From assembly GCA_022647765.1 (NCBI GenBank), contig JALCLH010000009.1, positions 62,001 to 126,000 on the forward strand: a stretch of DNA of 64,000 nt, written 5' to 3'. Below are positions 37,984-48,990 of this stretch, piece by piece; position 1 is the first letter of the stretch, and the number at the start of each line of letters is the position of its first letter. The DNA is from Acidipropionibacterium sp. (GTDB lineage: Bacteria; Actinomycetota; Actinomycetes; Propionibacteriales; Propionibacteriaceae). The translations under genes and the position numbers were made by a program. The notes below the pieces were generated by a model that saw only the letters and a list, made by a program, of their open reading frames with translations, ran no database searches and had not been told where the DNA came from.

Positions 37984-39063
37984 ATGGCGGTTCGTCAAGT
38001 TCCCCAGTTCCAGCGGCGCGTGCGCAGGCGGCGGTGGTTCGCCGTCGGCGCGCTCACCGCTGCGGCCCTGGCGGTCGCGGGTTGCTCATCCGGTGGCGCC
38101 CCGGCATCAGGCGCCGCGACCTCCCCTGCACCAGGTTCCACGGCGTCCCCAGCTCCGGTGAGTTCCACTCCATCGGCGGCCGCCACGACCCCCAGCTCGC
38201 CTCCCTCGGTGATGACGGCGCTCGGGCCGGTCGCGGCGCCCACCGGGCACGGCGTCGGCGCCCCGGTCACCCATCCGTCCTGCCCCACCCCGCCCTCGCC
38301 GTGGAAGCCCTTCACAGCCCCCAACGCGGTGGTGCCCGACATCGCCGGCCTGGAGGCCGGGACCAATCATTCTGCGGCCGCCGGCAAGTGGGCCTATCCC
38401 GCCGCCACGGTGCACAAGTGGATGACCAGGCCCGAGACAGCTCCCAAGAACAAGAAGCTCGTCTTCGTCACCTTCGACGACGGCCCGCACCCGAGGATCA
38501 CCCCGGAGGAGCTCACCAATCTGGAGAAGGCCCACGTCCCGGCGACCTTCTTCATGATCACCCCGCAGCTCCAAGAGGTGCCGAAGTCGCTGCTGGAGCG
38601 CTCCCTCAAGGACGGCAACGGACTGGACATCCACTCCTACAGCCACGACTACCACTACCTGTACAACGGAACCGCCGCCCAGAAGGCCGCCCACATCACC
38701 TGCGACTACGACTGGGCGCTGGCCCAGGCCCGCGACGTCCTCGGCTCCAACTACGTCTCATCGGGATTCCGGTACCCCGGCGGCCACATGTCCTGGCACC
38801 ACCTCGACCAGGCCGACGCCGGCCTCGCCAAGCGGGGCGCCGTCCCGATCGACTGGAATGCGATGAGCGGCGACGCCGACGCCCAGATGCCGACCACCCT
38901 TCCCGGCTATGTCGCGATGGTCAAGAAGACGATCGCAGAGTCCGGGAACCCGCGGGTCGTCGTCATCCTCAACCACGACGTCAAGCAGAAGACCGCCGAG
39001 GCGATGCCGAGCATCCTGGCCTACCTGAAGTCCCAGGGCTACGAGTTCGGCATCATCAGCTGA
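37984..39063 (+). CDS. Polysaccharide deacetylase lipoprotein (NodB/CE4)
   Basis: 359 residues. A basic N-terminus, a hydrophobic segment and the lipobox ALAVAGC indicate an exported lipoprotein. A Ser/Thr/Pro/Ala linker of about 60 residues follows, then a CE4 domain. Motif 1 is FVTFDDGPHP (catalytic Asp and metal Asp). Motif 2 is IHSYSHDYH (two metal His). Motif 3 is SGFRYPGGH and the late HDV is the catalytic His region. It would deacetylate peptidoglycan or another surface glycan. The gene stands alone between phoU and gpmA, with a strong terminator after it. Confidence 0.88.
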   Translation: MAVRQVPQFQRRVRRRRWFAVGALTAAALAVAGCSSGGAPASGAATSPAPGSTASPAPVSSTPSAAATTPSSPPSVMTALGPVAAPTGHGVGAPVTHPSCPTPPSPWKPFTAPNAVVPDIAGLEAGTNHSAAAGKWAYPAATVHKWMTRPETAPKNKKLVFVTFDDGPHPRITPEELTNLEKAHVPATFFMITPQLQEVPKSLLERSLKDGNGLDIHSYSHDYHYLYNGTAAQKAAHITCDYDWALAQARDVLGSNYVSSGFRYPGGHMSWHHLDQADAGLAKRGAVPIDWNAMSGDADAQMPTTLPGYVAMVKKTIAESGNPRVVVILNHDVKQKTAEAMPSILAYLKSQGYEFGIIS

Positions 39064-39147
39064 GGAGACGCCGGGCAGCCGGCCGGCTCTCGACCTGCCT
39101 CTGCTTGTCGATCGGCACACCACCGACACCGACCAGCACGACGACGC

Positions 39148-39184
39148 GGGGCGGGCCCGAGGATCAGATCCTCGGGCCCGCCCC
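39148..39184. terminator. Bidirectional hairpin terminator (deacetylase / gpmA)
   Basis: A perfect 18-bp stem (39148-39165 with 39167-39184, arms beginning GGGGCGGGCCCGAGG) lies between the two convergent genes. The innermost pairs would open to give a loop of a few bases. It is the strongest hairpin seen in the window. Confidence 0.85.
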
Positions 39185-39237
39185 ATGTCTTGCGTCTGCG
39201 ATCGGGACTGCTCCCGGTCGGCGCTACTCAGACAGCG

Positions 39238-39990
39238 TCACTTCTTGGCGCCCTGGTTAGCGACGGCCTTCTGGCCGGCGGCGGCGGCCTCCGGGTCGAG
39301 GTAGCGGCCGCCCTTGACGACCGGCTTGAAGTCGTCGTCCAGCTCGTAGAACAGCGGGATGCCGGTCGGGATGTTGAGCCCGGCGATGTCGTCGTCGCTG
39401 ATGCCGTCGAGGTGCTTGACCAGGGCTCGCAGCGAGTTGCCGTGGGCGGCGACCAGCACCGTCTTGCCGGCCTTGAGGTCGGGCTCGATGCCGGACTCCC
39501 AGTACGGCAGCATCCGGGCCACGACGTCCTTGAGGCACTCGTGGAGCGGGCGCTCGGCGGCCGGGATGTCGGCGTAGCGCGGGTCGTTGAACTGGCTGAA
39601 CTCGCCGTCCTTGTCGATCTCTGGCGGCGGGACGTCGTAGGAGCGACGCCATGCCATGAACTGGGTCTCGCCGTACTTCTCGCGGATCTCCGCCTTGTTG
39701 AGGCCCTGGAGGGAGCCGTAGTGGCGCTCGTTGAGGCGCCAGGAGCGGTGCACCGGGATCCAGTGACGGTCGCAGCCGTCCAGCGCCAGGTAGGCGGTGT
39801 GGATGGCGCGGCGCAGCAGGGAGGTGTGGACGACGTCGGGCAGCAGGTCCTCGGACTTGAGGAGCGCAGCGGCGTTCTTCGCCTCGCCCACGCCCTTCTC
39901 GTTGAGGTCGACGTCGACCCAGCCGGTGAACAGGTTCTTGGAGTTCCACTCGCTCTCGCCGTGGCGGAGCAGAATCAGCTTGGAGGTCAT
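39238..39990 (-). CDS. gpmA: 2,3-bisphosphoglycerate-dependent phosphoglycerate mutase
   Basis: 250 residues. The phospho-His motif is [12 protein letters not shown], with [11 protein letters not shown], the [12 protein letters not shown] phosphate pocket, [16 protein letters not shown] with the catalytic Glu, and the second His in [16 protein letters not shown]. It interconverts 3- and 2-phosphoglycerate in glycolysis. In many actinobacteria gpmA lies next to phoU/senX3/regX3, as here. Confidence 0.95.
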   Translation of the reverse strand: MTSKLILLRHGESEWNSKNLFTGWVDVDLNEKGVGEAKNAAALLKSEDLLPDVVHTSLLRRAIHTAYLALDGCDRHWIPVHRSWRLNERHYGSLQGLNKAEIREKYGETQFMAWRRSYDVPPPEIDKDGEFSQFNDPRYADIPAAERPLHECLKDVVARMLPYWESGIEPDLKAGKTVLVAAHGNSLRALVKHLDGISDDDIAGLNIPTGIPLFYELDDDFKPVVKGGRYLDPEAAAAGQKAVANQGAKK

Positions 39991-40153
39991 GGCGTCAGCT
40001 TATCCGTCAGCTCCGCTGCAATGCAGCCCCGGCATCACGCATCCAGCCCGCCCACACGCACATAGAAGAATTCCGGGCCCGGTCGCGCCATTGTCGTCCC
40101 GATCGGTTATCGTCGGTGTGTCGTCATGCCCATCCGATGAAGGAGAAGCTCCA

Positions 40154-40420
40154 ATGCCCACTCGTACCACCACTATCGCCGCAGCGAGCGGTCTCCACGC
40201 GCGCCCCGCAGCGATGTTCGTCCAGGCTGCCTCGAAGTCGGGGCTCGCTGTGACCATCGGGCGCCCGGGAGAGACCCCGGTGGATGCCCGCAGCATCCTG
40301 TCCGTGATGGGGCTGGGCGCCAAATTCGGCGAGACCATCGAGCTGACCGCCGAGGGCGAGAACGCCGAGGCCGTGCTGGACACGCTCGTCGCCAACCTTC
40401 AGACCGATCCGGAGGCCTGA
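40154..40420 (+). CDS. ptsH: PTS phosphocarrier protein HPr
   Basis: 88 residues. The active His lies in ASGLHARPAAMFVQ, and the regulatory-Ser region is ARSILSVMGLGA. HPr passes phosphate from enzyme I to sugar-specific IIA proteins such as the GatA-type protein 7 kb away. GAAGGAG lies upstream of ATG 40154. It is followed 5 bases later by ptsI, clearly an operon. No HPr kinase was seen in the window. Confidence 0.95.
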   Translation: MPTRTTTIAAASGLHARPAAMFVQAASKSGLAVTIGRPGETPVDARSILSVMGLGAKFGETIELTAEGENAEAVLDTLVANLQTDPEA

Positions 40421-40425
40421 TTTAC

Positions 40426-42099
40426 ATGCAGACCCTCTCAGGGCTGGGCGTTTCGGCTGGAGTCGGCCGGGCGGAAGCCCTCGTAGTGTCCCCGGCCCCG
40501 GGGCTTCCCGAGGTCGACCCCAAGGGCGAGGTCAAGGACGACATTGAGACAGTGCGCGCGGCCCTCAACAAGGTCGCCGACCGTCTCGACTACCGCGCCA
40601 TGCACGCCGACCCGACGGCCCTGGCGGTGCTGACGGCCACCGCCATGATGGCCCGCGATCCCGGCCTGGTCGCCTCGGTCGAGGCCCACCTCAACACCGG
40701 CGCCGGGCCGTGCCGGGCAGTCTGGGACGCCTTCGACGAGTTCTGCGATCAGCTCACCGCCGCCGGCGGCTATCTCGCCGAGCGCGTCACCGACCTCAAG
40801 GATGTCCGCTCCCGGACCCTGGCCGTCCTTCAGGGACTGCCCGAGCCCGGCGTCCCGACCCTGGACCGTCCCGTCATCCTGGTGGCCGAGGATCTGGCGC
40901 CGGCCGACACCGCGACGCTGAGCCCCGAGTTCGTCAAGGGACTGATCACCGCTGCCGGCGGACCCACCTCGCACACCGCGATCCTGGCCTCTCAGATCGG
41001 CATCCCGGCGATCGTGCGCTGTCCGGAGGCCCGCTCCATCGCCAGCGGCACCCAGCTGGCCCTGGACGGCGTCACCGGCACCGTGCTGATCGATCCCGAG
41101 GACGCCGCGGTGGCCAAGCTCACCGAGCGCGCCGAGATGCGCAAGGAGGTGCTGGAGGCCGCTCCCGAGGGCGAGTCCACCACCGCCGACGGGCTGCGGG
41201 TGCTCACCCTGGCCAATATCGGCAAGCCGGCCGACGCCGTCGCCGCCAAGAAGAAGGGGGCCGAGGGGGTCGGGCTGTTCCGCACCGAGTTCCTCTTCCT
41301 GGAGCGCCAGGACGCCCCGACCAAGGCCGAGCAGACCGACGTCTACGCCCAGGTGCTGAGCACCTTCGACGAGGACGCCAAGGTGGTCTTCCGCACCCTG
41401 GACGCCGGCGCCGACAAGCCGCTGGCCTTCGCCGACCTGGGCGCCGAGGAGAACCCGGCCCTGGGACGCCGCGGTCTTCGACTCTCCCAGGTGCGCACCG
41501 ACCTGATGGACACCCAGCTGGCCGCGCTGGCCGAGGCGGCCCGCAAGACCGACCGGATGCCCTATGTGATGGCGCCGATGGTCGCCACTCCCGCCGAGGC
41601 CAAGTGGTTCTCCTCCCGGGCCCGCAAGGCCGGGCTGAGCACGGTCGGCGTGATGGTCGAGGTTCCCGCCGCCGCGCTGCGCTCCTCCCAGGTGCTGGAG
41701 ACGGTCGACTTCGCCTCGATCGGCACCAACGACCTCACCCAGTACGCGATGGCCGCCGACCGTCTGCAGGGCGAGCTCTCCGATCTGCTGACGCCGTGGC
41801 AGCCGGCCGTGATCCAGCTGGTCAAGGCCACCTGTGACGGTGCCGGCAACCGGCTGATCGGGGTCTGCGGCGAGGCCGCCGGCGATCCCCTGCTGGCCCT
41901 GGTGCTGGTCGGGGTCGGCATCCGGTCGCTGTCGATGGCCGCCGGCAAGATCCAGGCCGTCAAGGCTGCCCTGGCCCTGCACACCAAGGCTCAGTGCGAG
42001 GTGATCGCCGAGGCGGCTCTGGCCGCGCCGAGCCCCGAGGAGGCCAAGAAGGCCGCTCTCAAGCTGGCCGACCCGCGCCTGGAGGTGCTGGTGTCCTGA
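40426..42099 (+). CDS. ptsI: Phosphoenolpyruvate-protein phosphotransferase (PTS enzyme I)
   Basis: 557 residues. The N-terminal HPr-binding domain is followed by the phospho-His in AAGGPTSHTAILASQ. The PEP-binding barrel has VGLFRTEFLFLER, VFRTLDAGADKPL, RGLRLSQ, GVMVEVPAAAL, IGTNDLTQYAMAADR and the catalytic Cys in LIGVCGEAAGD. It starts the PTS phosphate chain using PEP. Co-transcribed with ptsH; a hairpin terminator lies 52 bases after the stop. Confidence 0.95.
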   Translation: MQTLSGLGVSAGVGRAEALVVSPAPGLPEVDPKGEVKDDIETVRAALNKVADRLDYRAMHADPTALAVLTATAMMARDPGLVASVEAHLNTGAGPCRAVWDAFDEFCDQLTAAGGYLAERVTDLKDVRSRTLAVLQGLPEPGVPTLDRPVILVAEDLAPADTATLSPEFVKGLITAAGGPTSHTAILASQIGIPAIVRCPEARSIASGTQLALDGVTGTVLIDPEDAAVAKLTERAEMRKEVLEAAPEGESTTADGLRVLTLANIGKPADAVAAKKKGAEGVGLFRTEFLFLERQDAPTKAEQTDVYAQVLSTFDEDAKVVFRTLDAGADKPLAFADLGAEENPALGRRGLRLSQVRTDLMDTQLAALAEAARKTDRMPYVMAPMVATPAEAKWFSSRARKAGLSTVGVMVEVPAAALRSSQVLETVDFASIGTNDLTQYAMAADRLQGELSDLLTPWQPAVIQLVKATCDGAGNRLIGVCGEAAGDPLLALVLVGVGIRSLSMAAGKIQAVKAALALHTKAQCEVIAEAALAAPSPEEAKKAALKLADPRLEVLVS

Positions 42100-42150
42100 G
42101 CTTGTGGCTCAGGAGTCCGATCGGCTCAGGAGCCCGACTGGTTGTACCCC

Positions 42151-42186
42151 GGAGCGGGGCCGAGGAGAGATCCTCGGCCCCGCTCC
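42151..42186 (+). terminator. Terminator of ptsH-ptsI
   Basis: A perfect 16-bp G/C-rich stem, GGAGCGGGGCCGAGGA (42151-42166) with its complement at 42171-42186, closes on a GAGA tetraloop. It lies 52 bases after the ptsI stop and directly before an extragenic palindrome. Confidence 0.85.
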
Positions 42187-42191
42187 TGCGT

Positions 42192-42270
42192 TGGTCCCGA
42201 TCGCTCCCGACACGCCGTGAAACTGCACTCGATGTGCCGAAAAGGGGCCTATCGGGAGTGATCGGGACCA
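42192..42270. repeat. Extragenic palindrome family A, copy 2
   Basis: 79 bp, with TGGTCCCGATCGCTCCCGA at the left end and the complement TCGGGAGTGATCGGGACCA at the right end (18 of 19). The inner CACGCCGTGAAAC is shared with copy 3. It sits 5 bases after the ptsI terminator and about 75 bases before the SDR start. Confidence 0.85.
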
Positions 42271-42343
42271 TGTGATGTCCGCTCTCATATCCATCGCCGG
42301 CCAGAGCGCACCAGACTGTGGAGTCACGCGCAAGAATGTGGGC

Positions 42344-43075
42344 ATGAGCACTGCAGTAGTGACAGGAGCCAGTTCTGGAATCGGCGCGGCCGCCGCCCGC
42401 GCCCTGGCCGCCGACGGATGGACGGTGATCTGCGCCGCCCGCCGGGCCGACCGAATCGAGGCCCTCGCCGACGAGATCGGCGGGCGGGCCGTGGTCTGCG
42501 ACGTGACCTCCGAGGAGTCGGTGGCGGGCCTGGCCGAGGCCGCCGGACCCGAGTTGGACCTGCTGGTCAACAATGCCGGCGGCGCGATCGGCCAGGAGCC
42601 GGTCGAGCAGGCCGATCTCGGCGCGTGGGAGACCATGTACCGGACCAATGTGCTGGGCACCGCGCGAGTCACTCAGGCCCTGCTGCCGGCACTGGAGGCC
42701 GCCCGGGGCACCATCGTCTTCGTCACCTCCACCGCCGCCGACGCCGCCTACGAGGGAGGCGCCGGCTACAACGCCGCCAAGTCCGGGGAGCGGATGATCG
42801 CAGAAGCGATGCGGCTGGAACTGTTCGACCGGGATGTGCGGATCTGCGAGATCTGCCCCGGAATGGTGCGCACCGAGGAGTTCTCGCTGAACCGTTTCGG
42901 CGGCGACCGGTCCAGGGCCGACCAGGTCTACGCCGGGGTCCCCGAACCTCTCACCGCCGACGACGTCGCCGAGTGCGTGCGGTGGATCGCCGGGCTGCCG
43001 CACCACGTCAACATCGACCGGATGACGGTCCGCCCCCGGGCCCAGGCCGCCCAGCACAAGGTCTACCGGGTGTGA
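42344..43075 (+). CDS. Short-chain dehydrogenase/reductase (YdfG-like)
   Basis: 243 residues. The NAD(P) motif is VVTGASSGIGAAAARAL, with LLVNNAGGAIG, the catalytic Ser in FVTSTAAD and Tyr-x-x-x-Lys in GYNAAKSG, then ICPGMVRTEEF. The length and the closing region (LPHHVNIDRMTVRPRAQ) match the YdfG/serine-3-dehydrogenase-like SDR branch, which oxidises hydroxy acids or reduces carbonyls. The ATG at 42344 has a weak ribosome site. It is monocistronic. Confidence 0.88.
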   Translation: MSTAVVTGASSGIGAAAARALAADGWTVICAARRADRIEALADEIGGRAVVCDVTSEESVAGLAEAAGPELDLLVNNAGGAIGQEPVEQADLGAWETMYRTNVLGTARVTQALLPALEAARGTIVFVTSTAADAAYEGGAGYNAAKSGERMIAEAMRLELFDRDVRICEICPGMVRTEEFSLNRFGGDRSRADQVYAGVPEPLTADDVAECVRWIAGLPHHVNIDRMTVRPRAQAAQHKVYRV

Positions 43076-43132
43076 CAGTCCGCTCGGAGTGCACTCGGTG
43101 AGAGGAACTCCTTCGTCCAGTCAGCGATGTGC

Positions 43133-43288
43133 TCAGACCGCGATCTGCACCCCGTCGCGCAACTTCGACGCGTCGTTGGCCATCACCGACCACAAGACGT
43201 CCTGAAATGTCGAATCGTCGGTGAGACCGAGCTTCTCCGACGAGATGGAGCCGGGCTGTCGGCCAGCCAGAAATGAACTGATCGCCAT
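43133..43288 (-). CDS. Small open frame, possible gene remnant
   Basis: 51 codons from ATG 43288 to TGA 43133, starting MAISSFLAGRQPGSIS and ending KLRDGVQIAV. Codon use is balanced (TCA, TTT, TTG, ACA), unlike the GC3-rich neighbours. No ribosome site was seen. The gap from 43076 to 43787 contains no other convincing gene. A second peptide-like stretch at about 43450-43530 on the same strand (SDILWMASAGVIVVGLD) is not connected. Both may be relics of a lost gene. Confidence 0.25.
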   Translation of the reverse strand: MAISSFLAGRQPGSISSEKLGLTDDSTFQDVLWSVMANDASKLRDGVQIAV

Positions 43289-43352
43289 CGTGCCCTGATC
43301 GGCGTGCGCGGACGATGAGCACCGCTCAAGATGGACCGCATGCGTCTTCGCG

Positions 43353-43430
43353 TGTCCCGATCGCTCCCGACACGCCGTGAAACCGCATCAGCGATGCACA
43401 AACACGGAGTGTCGGGAGTGATCGGGACCA
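43353..43430. repeat. Extragenic palindrome family A, copy 3
   Basis: The left end is GTCCCGATCGCTCCCGA and the right end TCGGGAGTGATCGGGACCA. The interior CACGCCGTGAAACCGCATCA is nearly that of copy 2, and GCGATGCACAAACA recalls copy 1. It lies in the 0.7-kb gap before the transcarboxylase operon end. Confidence 0.85.
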
Positions 43431-43554
43431 TCGCAACCTCTCCCCTGGGAGCAGATAGGTCGAGTCCGACCACGATCACGCCGGCCGACGCCATCCAGAG
43501 GATGTCGGACATCTGGTCGAGGCCCTCCTGACCAACCGGCGGGAGAGCAGGGAC

Positions 43555-43649
43555 GCGGTGGGGTGAACATTTCACTCGCGTAAGGCCCCTAGTTCGGCAC
43601 CGACAGCGCTCGGCCGAGCCTTGGGCGAGTGAAATGTTCACCCCACCGC
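43555..43649. repeat. Extragenic palindrome family B, copy 1
   Basis: 95 bp with long inverted ends: GCGGTGGGGTGAACATTTCA at 43555 leads into CTCGCG-TAAGGC, and the complementary GCC-TTGGGCGAGTG runs to 43649. The outer 26 bases pair almost perfectly. It lies downstream of the 1.3S gene and could also act as the operon terminator. Confidence 0.8.
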
Positions 43650-43787
43650 TTCTGGACCAAGCGACGCTTCCCAAAACTCCACCAGATGGTGACAATTCGG
43701 CCACCGCCGCAGACGCCACGACGCCGCGCCCCCGAAGGAGCGCGGCGTCGTGAGATCCGAGAGACTTCCCCCTGACGGGGCCGGGCC

Positions 43788-44150
43788 TCAGCCCAGGGCC
43801 ACCAGGCCCTGGCCGCCCTGGACGGCGTCTCCGACCGCGACCAGGATTCCGGTCACCTTCCCCGCGGAGGGCGCGGTGATCTCGGTCTCCATCTTCATGG
43901 CCTCCAGGGTCAGCAGGACGTCGCCGGGATTCACGGCGTCGCCCTCCTTGACCAGGATCTTGGCGACGGTACCGGCCAGCGGGGCAGGCACCTCGCCCGC
44001 GCCGGCCTTGCCGGCGCCGCCGCCGGTCGAGGCCAGAGCCGGGCCCGAGCCCCCGCCGAACAGGATCGGCGGGATGGGGGCGTTGTTGGACTTGTCAACA
44101 TCAACGTCAACGTCGTACGCGACGCCGTTGACGGTCACCTTGAGCTTCAT
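43788..44150 (-). CDS. Methylmalonyl-CoA carboxytransferase 1.3S subunit (biotin carrier)
   Basis: 120 residues. It starts MKLKVTVNGVAYDVDVDVDK, has a Gly/Ala/Pro linker and then a biotinyl domain with the biotin-attachment motif LTLEAMKMETEI. The sequence is very close to the classic propionibacterial 1.3S subunit in length and layout. The biotin swings between the 5S and 12S subunits carrying CO2 from methylmalonyl-CoA to pyruvate. The start at 44150 excludes a non-homologous upstream extension. Last gene of the operon; palindrome B lies 138 bases further. Confidence 0.95.
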   Translation of the reverse strand: MKLKVTVNGVAYDVDVDVDKSNNAPIPPILFGGGSGPALASTGGGAGKAGAGEVPAPLAGTVAKILVKEGDAVNPGDVLLTLEAMKMETEITAPSAGKVTGILVAVGDAVQGGQGLVALG

Positions 44151-44166
44151 TGTCAGTCTCTCCGGG

Positions 44167-44412
44167 TCAGCGAATGGAATGGTTCTGGAGCGTCCTGCGA
44201 CCCTGACGGGTCCAGTTCTCACTCGGGGCGAAACGGATGGCCTGAACCGCTCCGTCGTTGCCCAGGTAGGCCGCCACGGCAGCGCTGATCACGGTCACGA
44301 CGTCCTCGGGAATGTCGTTGCTGGCCGCCTTGAGGCGACTCACATCGGCCTCCAGGGAGGTCAACCGCTTGCTCAGCGTCTCGATGACGCGATCCTTGTC
44401 TGTGTCAGTCAT
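44167..44412 (-). CDS. Small transcarboxylase-operon protein (epsilon-subunit-like)
   Basis: 81 residues. An N-terminal coiled-coil-like helix (IETLSKRLTSLEADVSRLKAA) is followed by a helix PEDVVTVISAAVAAYLG and the end WTRQGRRTLQNHSIR. Short helix proteins ending in a W-x-R-x-G-R motif occur as the small epsilon subunits of biotin-dependent decarboxylases and acyl-CoA carboxylases. It sits between the 12S and 1.3S genes with 12- and 16-base gaps, so it should be made in step with them. The purified P. shermanii enzyme is described with three subunits only, so its role is open. Confidence 0.72.
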   Translation of the reverse strand: MTDTDKDRVIETLSKRLTSLEADVSRLKAASNDIPEDVVTVISAAVAAYLGNDGAVQAIRFAPSENWTRQGRRTLQNHSIR

Positions 44413-44424
44413 CAGTTCCTCCGA

Positions 44425-45999
<1,575 letters not shown>

Positions 46000-46014
46000 G
46001 ATTGGCAATCATCC

Positions 46015-47508
46015 TCACGCAGGCTCGACGGTCACGTCGTGGCTGCGGCCACCGACCGTGACGCTGTACTGGACCGGCCCATCGATTCCGGAAGGACCGG
46101 TGCCCTCGGCCTCGGCCTTCAACTGGGCCTCGGTCATCGCAACGCTCTTGGGACCCTGCGGGCGCTCCTTGAAGAACTTCGGGGCGACTCCCGGGAACAG
46201 CGCGTTGGTGAGGACATCCTCATCGGAGCCGTCGAAGCCCTCCAGCTCGGAGGACTGCGCGACCAGGTCGTCCCACTCGTTGTCGATGAGATCGGCGGGG
46301 CGGCAGTCGATCGGCTTCTTGCCGGTCTGCTCCTCGGCGCGCTTGATGAGGTCGGGGTTCAGCTCGCCGACCGGCTTGCCGTAGTAGCCGAGCATCAGGT
46401 CGGCGAACTCGGCGGTGAGGGTCTTGTAGTCGCCGTTGCCCATCAGGACGTTGAACACCGCCTGGGTGCCCACGATCTGGGAGGAGGGGGTGACCAGAGG
46501 CGGGTAGCCAGCGTCCTTGCGGACCCTCGGCACCTCCTTCATGACGTCCTCGGTGCGGTCGGCAGCGCCCTGGGCGGCCAGCTGCGACTCCATATTGGAG
46601 AGCATCCCGCCGGGGATCTGGGACTGGAAGATGTTGGTGTTGACCAGCGTCTTCGACTCGAACTTCTTGTACTTCGGGCGGACCTTCTTGAAGTGGTCGC
46701 GGATCTTGATCAGCCGATCCATGTCCAGGCCGGTGGTGTACTCGGTGCCCTCGAGCATCTCGACCAGGGACTCGGTCGGGTTGTGGCCGGGCCCCAGCGA
46801 CATCGAGGAGATGGCGGTGTCGACGACGTCGACGCCGGCCTCGATGGCCTTCTGCAGGGTCACCAGGGTGACGCCGGTGGTGGAGTGGCAGTGCAGGTTG
46901 ATCTGCACGTCGGGGTGGTTCGCCTTGATGCCCTTGATGATGTCGAAGGCGGGCTGCGGCTTCAGCAGAGCGGCCATGTCCTTGAAGGCGATGGAGTCGG
47001 CGCCCATGTCGATGAGGCGGTCGGCCTGCTTGACGAAGCTCTCCGGGGTGTGGATCGGGGAGGTTGTGTAGCAGATCGTGCCCTGAGCGTGCTTGCCGGT
47101 CTTCTTGACCGCCTGCATCGCCCGCTCCAGGTTGCGCGGGTCGTTGAGGGCGTCGAAGACGCGGAAGACGTCCATGCCGTTCTCGGCGGACTTCTCCACG
47201 AACTTGTCGACGACGTCGTCGGCGTAGTGACGGTAGCCCAGCAGGTTCTGGCCTCGCAGCAGCATCTGCAGACGGGTATTGGGCATCAGCTTGCGGAAGG
47301 TCCGCAGCCTCTCCCAGGGATCCTCGTTGAGGAATCGGATACAGGAATCGAAGGTTGCTCCACCCCAGCACTCGGCGGACCAGTAACCAGCTGCATCGAT
47401 GTCAGCACAGGCATCGACCATGTCCTCCATGGCCATGCGGGTTGCAATCAGGCTCTGATGCGCGTCGCGGAGCGCGAGCTCGGTAACGCCAATCTTTCGC
47501 GGACTCAT
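46015..47508 (-). CDS. Methylmalonyl-CoA carboxytransferase 5S subunit
   Basis: 497 residues. A TIM-barrel carboxyltransferase: [22 protein letters not shown] at the N-terminus provides the metal Asp, then [28 protein letters not shown], the carbamylated-Lys region [12 protein letters not shown] and the metal His pair [10 protein letters not shown]-terminal funnel domain follows. It transfers carboxyl from biotin to pyruvate, giving oxaloacetate. First gene of the operon; AGGA lies upstream of the ATG. A short hairpin is present in its leader. Confidence 0.95.
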   Translation of the reverse strand: MSPRKIGVTELALRDAHQSLIATRMAMEDMVDACADIDAAGYWSAECWGGATFDSCIRFLNEDPWERLRTFRKLMPNTRLQMLLRGQNLLGYRHYADDVVDKFVEKSAENGMDVFRVFDALNDPRNLERAMQAVKKTGKHAQGTICYTTSPIHTPESFVKQADRLIDMGADSIAFKDMAALLKPQPAFDIIKGIKANHPDVQINLHCHSTTGVTLVTLQKAIEAGVDVVDTAISSMSLGPGHNPTESLVEMLEGTEYTTGLDMDRLIKIRDHFKKVRPKYKKFESKTLVNTNIFQSQIPGGMLSNMESQLAAQGAADRTEDVMKEVPRVRKDAGYPPLVTPSSQIVGTQAVFNVLMGNGDYKTLTAEFADLMLGYYGKPVGELNPDLIKRAEEQTGKKPIDCRPADLIDNEWDDLVAQSSELEGFDGSDEDVLTNALFPGVAPKFFKERPQGPKSVAMTEAQLKAEAEGTGPSGIDGPVQYSVTVGGRSHDVTVEPA

Positions 47509-47580
47509 GGTACGTATCCTTGCACCCGCGACCGACGCGTGGGGCTCAGGGGTCCGCCTTCACGACCTGAACATCGTTCA

Positions 47581-47600
47581 CCTCGCGGCGTGTCGCGAGG
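47581..47600 (-). other. Short hairpin in the transcarboxylase leader
   Basis: CCTCGCG (47581-47587) pairs with CGCGAGG (47594-47600) around GCGTGT. It lies 73-92 bases before the 5S start codon, between the fba terminator and the operon. It may be an operator or a leader structure; no evidence decides. Confidence 0.35.
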
Positions 47601-47665
47601 CCCTCCAGAATTCGGCCCGAAACCCTGTGCACTCCCCCGGGGCGCAGCAACCCTGGACGCAGCAA

Positions 47666-47693
47666 GGGGGCCGATCCTTGCGGATCGGCCCCC
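47666..47693 (-). terminator. Terminator of fba
   Basis: A perfect 12-bp stem GGGGGCCGATCC (47666-47677) with 47682-47693 closes on TTGC. It begins 35 bases past the fba stop on the minus strand and separates fba from the transcarboxylase operon. Confidence 0.82.
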
Positions 47694-47727
47694 GGTCATG
47701 CCCTTCGCAGCGACTGGTCCCTCGGGA

Positions 47728-48753
<1,026 letters not shown>

Positions 48754-48872
48754 ATGTGTGCCTTTCTGCTCATATATTCGCGATGACTCATCTATTCTCT
48801 CGCATCTTGGCCGAGAACGGGGAGCCGGGCTCCAGGTTGAGTCCGGCCGCGATGCCGCTGAGGGCCCGGCAG

Positions 48873-48951
48873 ATGAACATTTCACTCGCCGAAGGCCCGC
48901 TACGGCACTGGCGACCGTCGGCGGCAGCCTTACGCGAGTGAAAAGTGCACC
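48873..48951. repeat. Extragenic palindrome family B, copy 2
   Basis: The left end GATGAACATTTCACTCGCCG and the right complement GCGAGTGAAAAGTGCACCC match copy 1 in the core (GAACATTTCACTCGC, then AAGGC). Arms are less perfect than in copy 1. It lies between fba and the next minus-strand gene. Confidence 0.75.
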
Positions 48952-48990
48952 CGAGGGCGGCCAGATGCCACGATCCGCTGCTCTCCGGGC

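Noticed and set aside
40438..41982. A 514-codon minus-strand frame over ptsI
   Set aside because: Shadow of ptsI; Gly/Gln/His-rich product without homology, while ptsI has every enzyme I motif.
43183..43719. A 178-codon minus-strand frame in the gap before the transcarboxylase operon
   Set aside because: It reads straight through palindromes A and B and has no ribosome site or domain; at most a short remnant is real.
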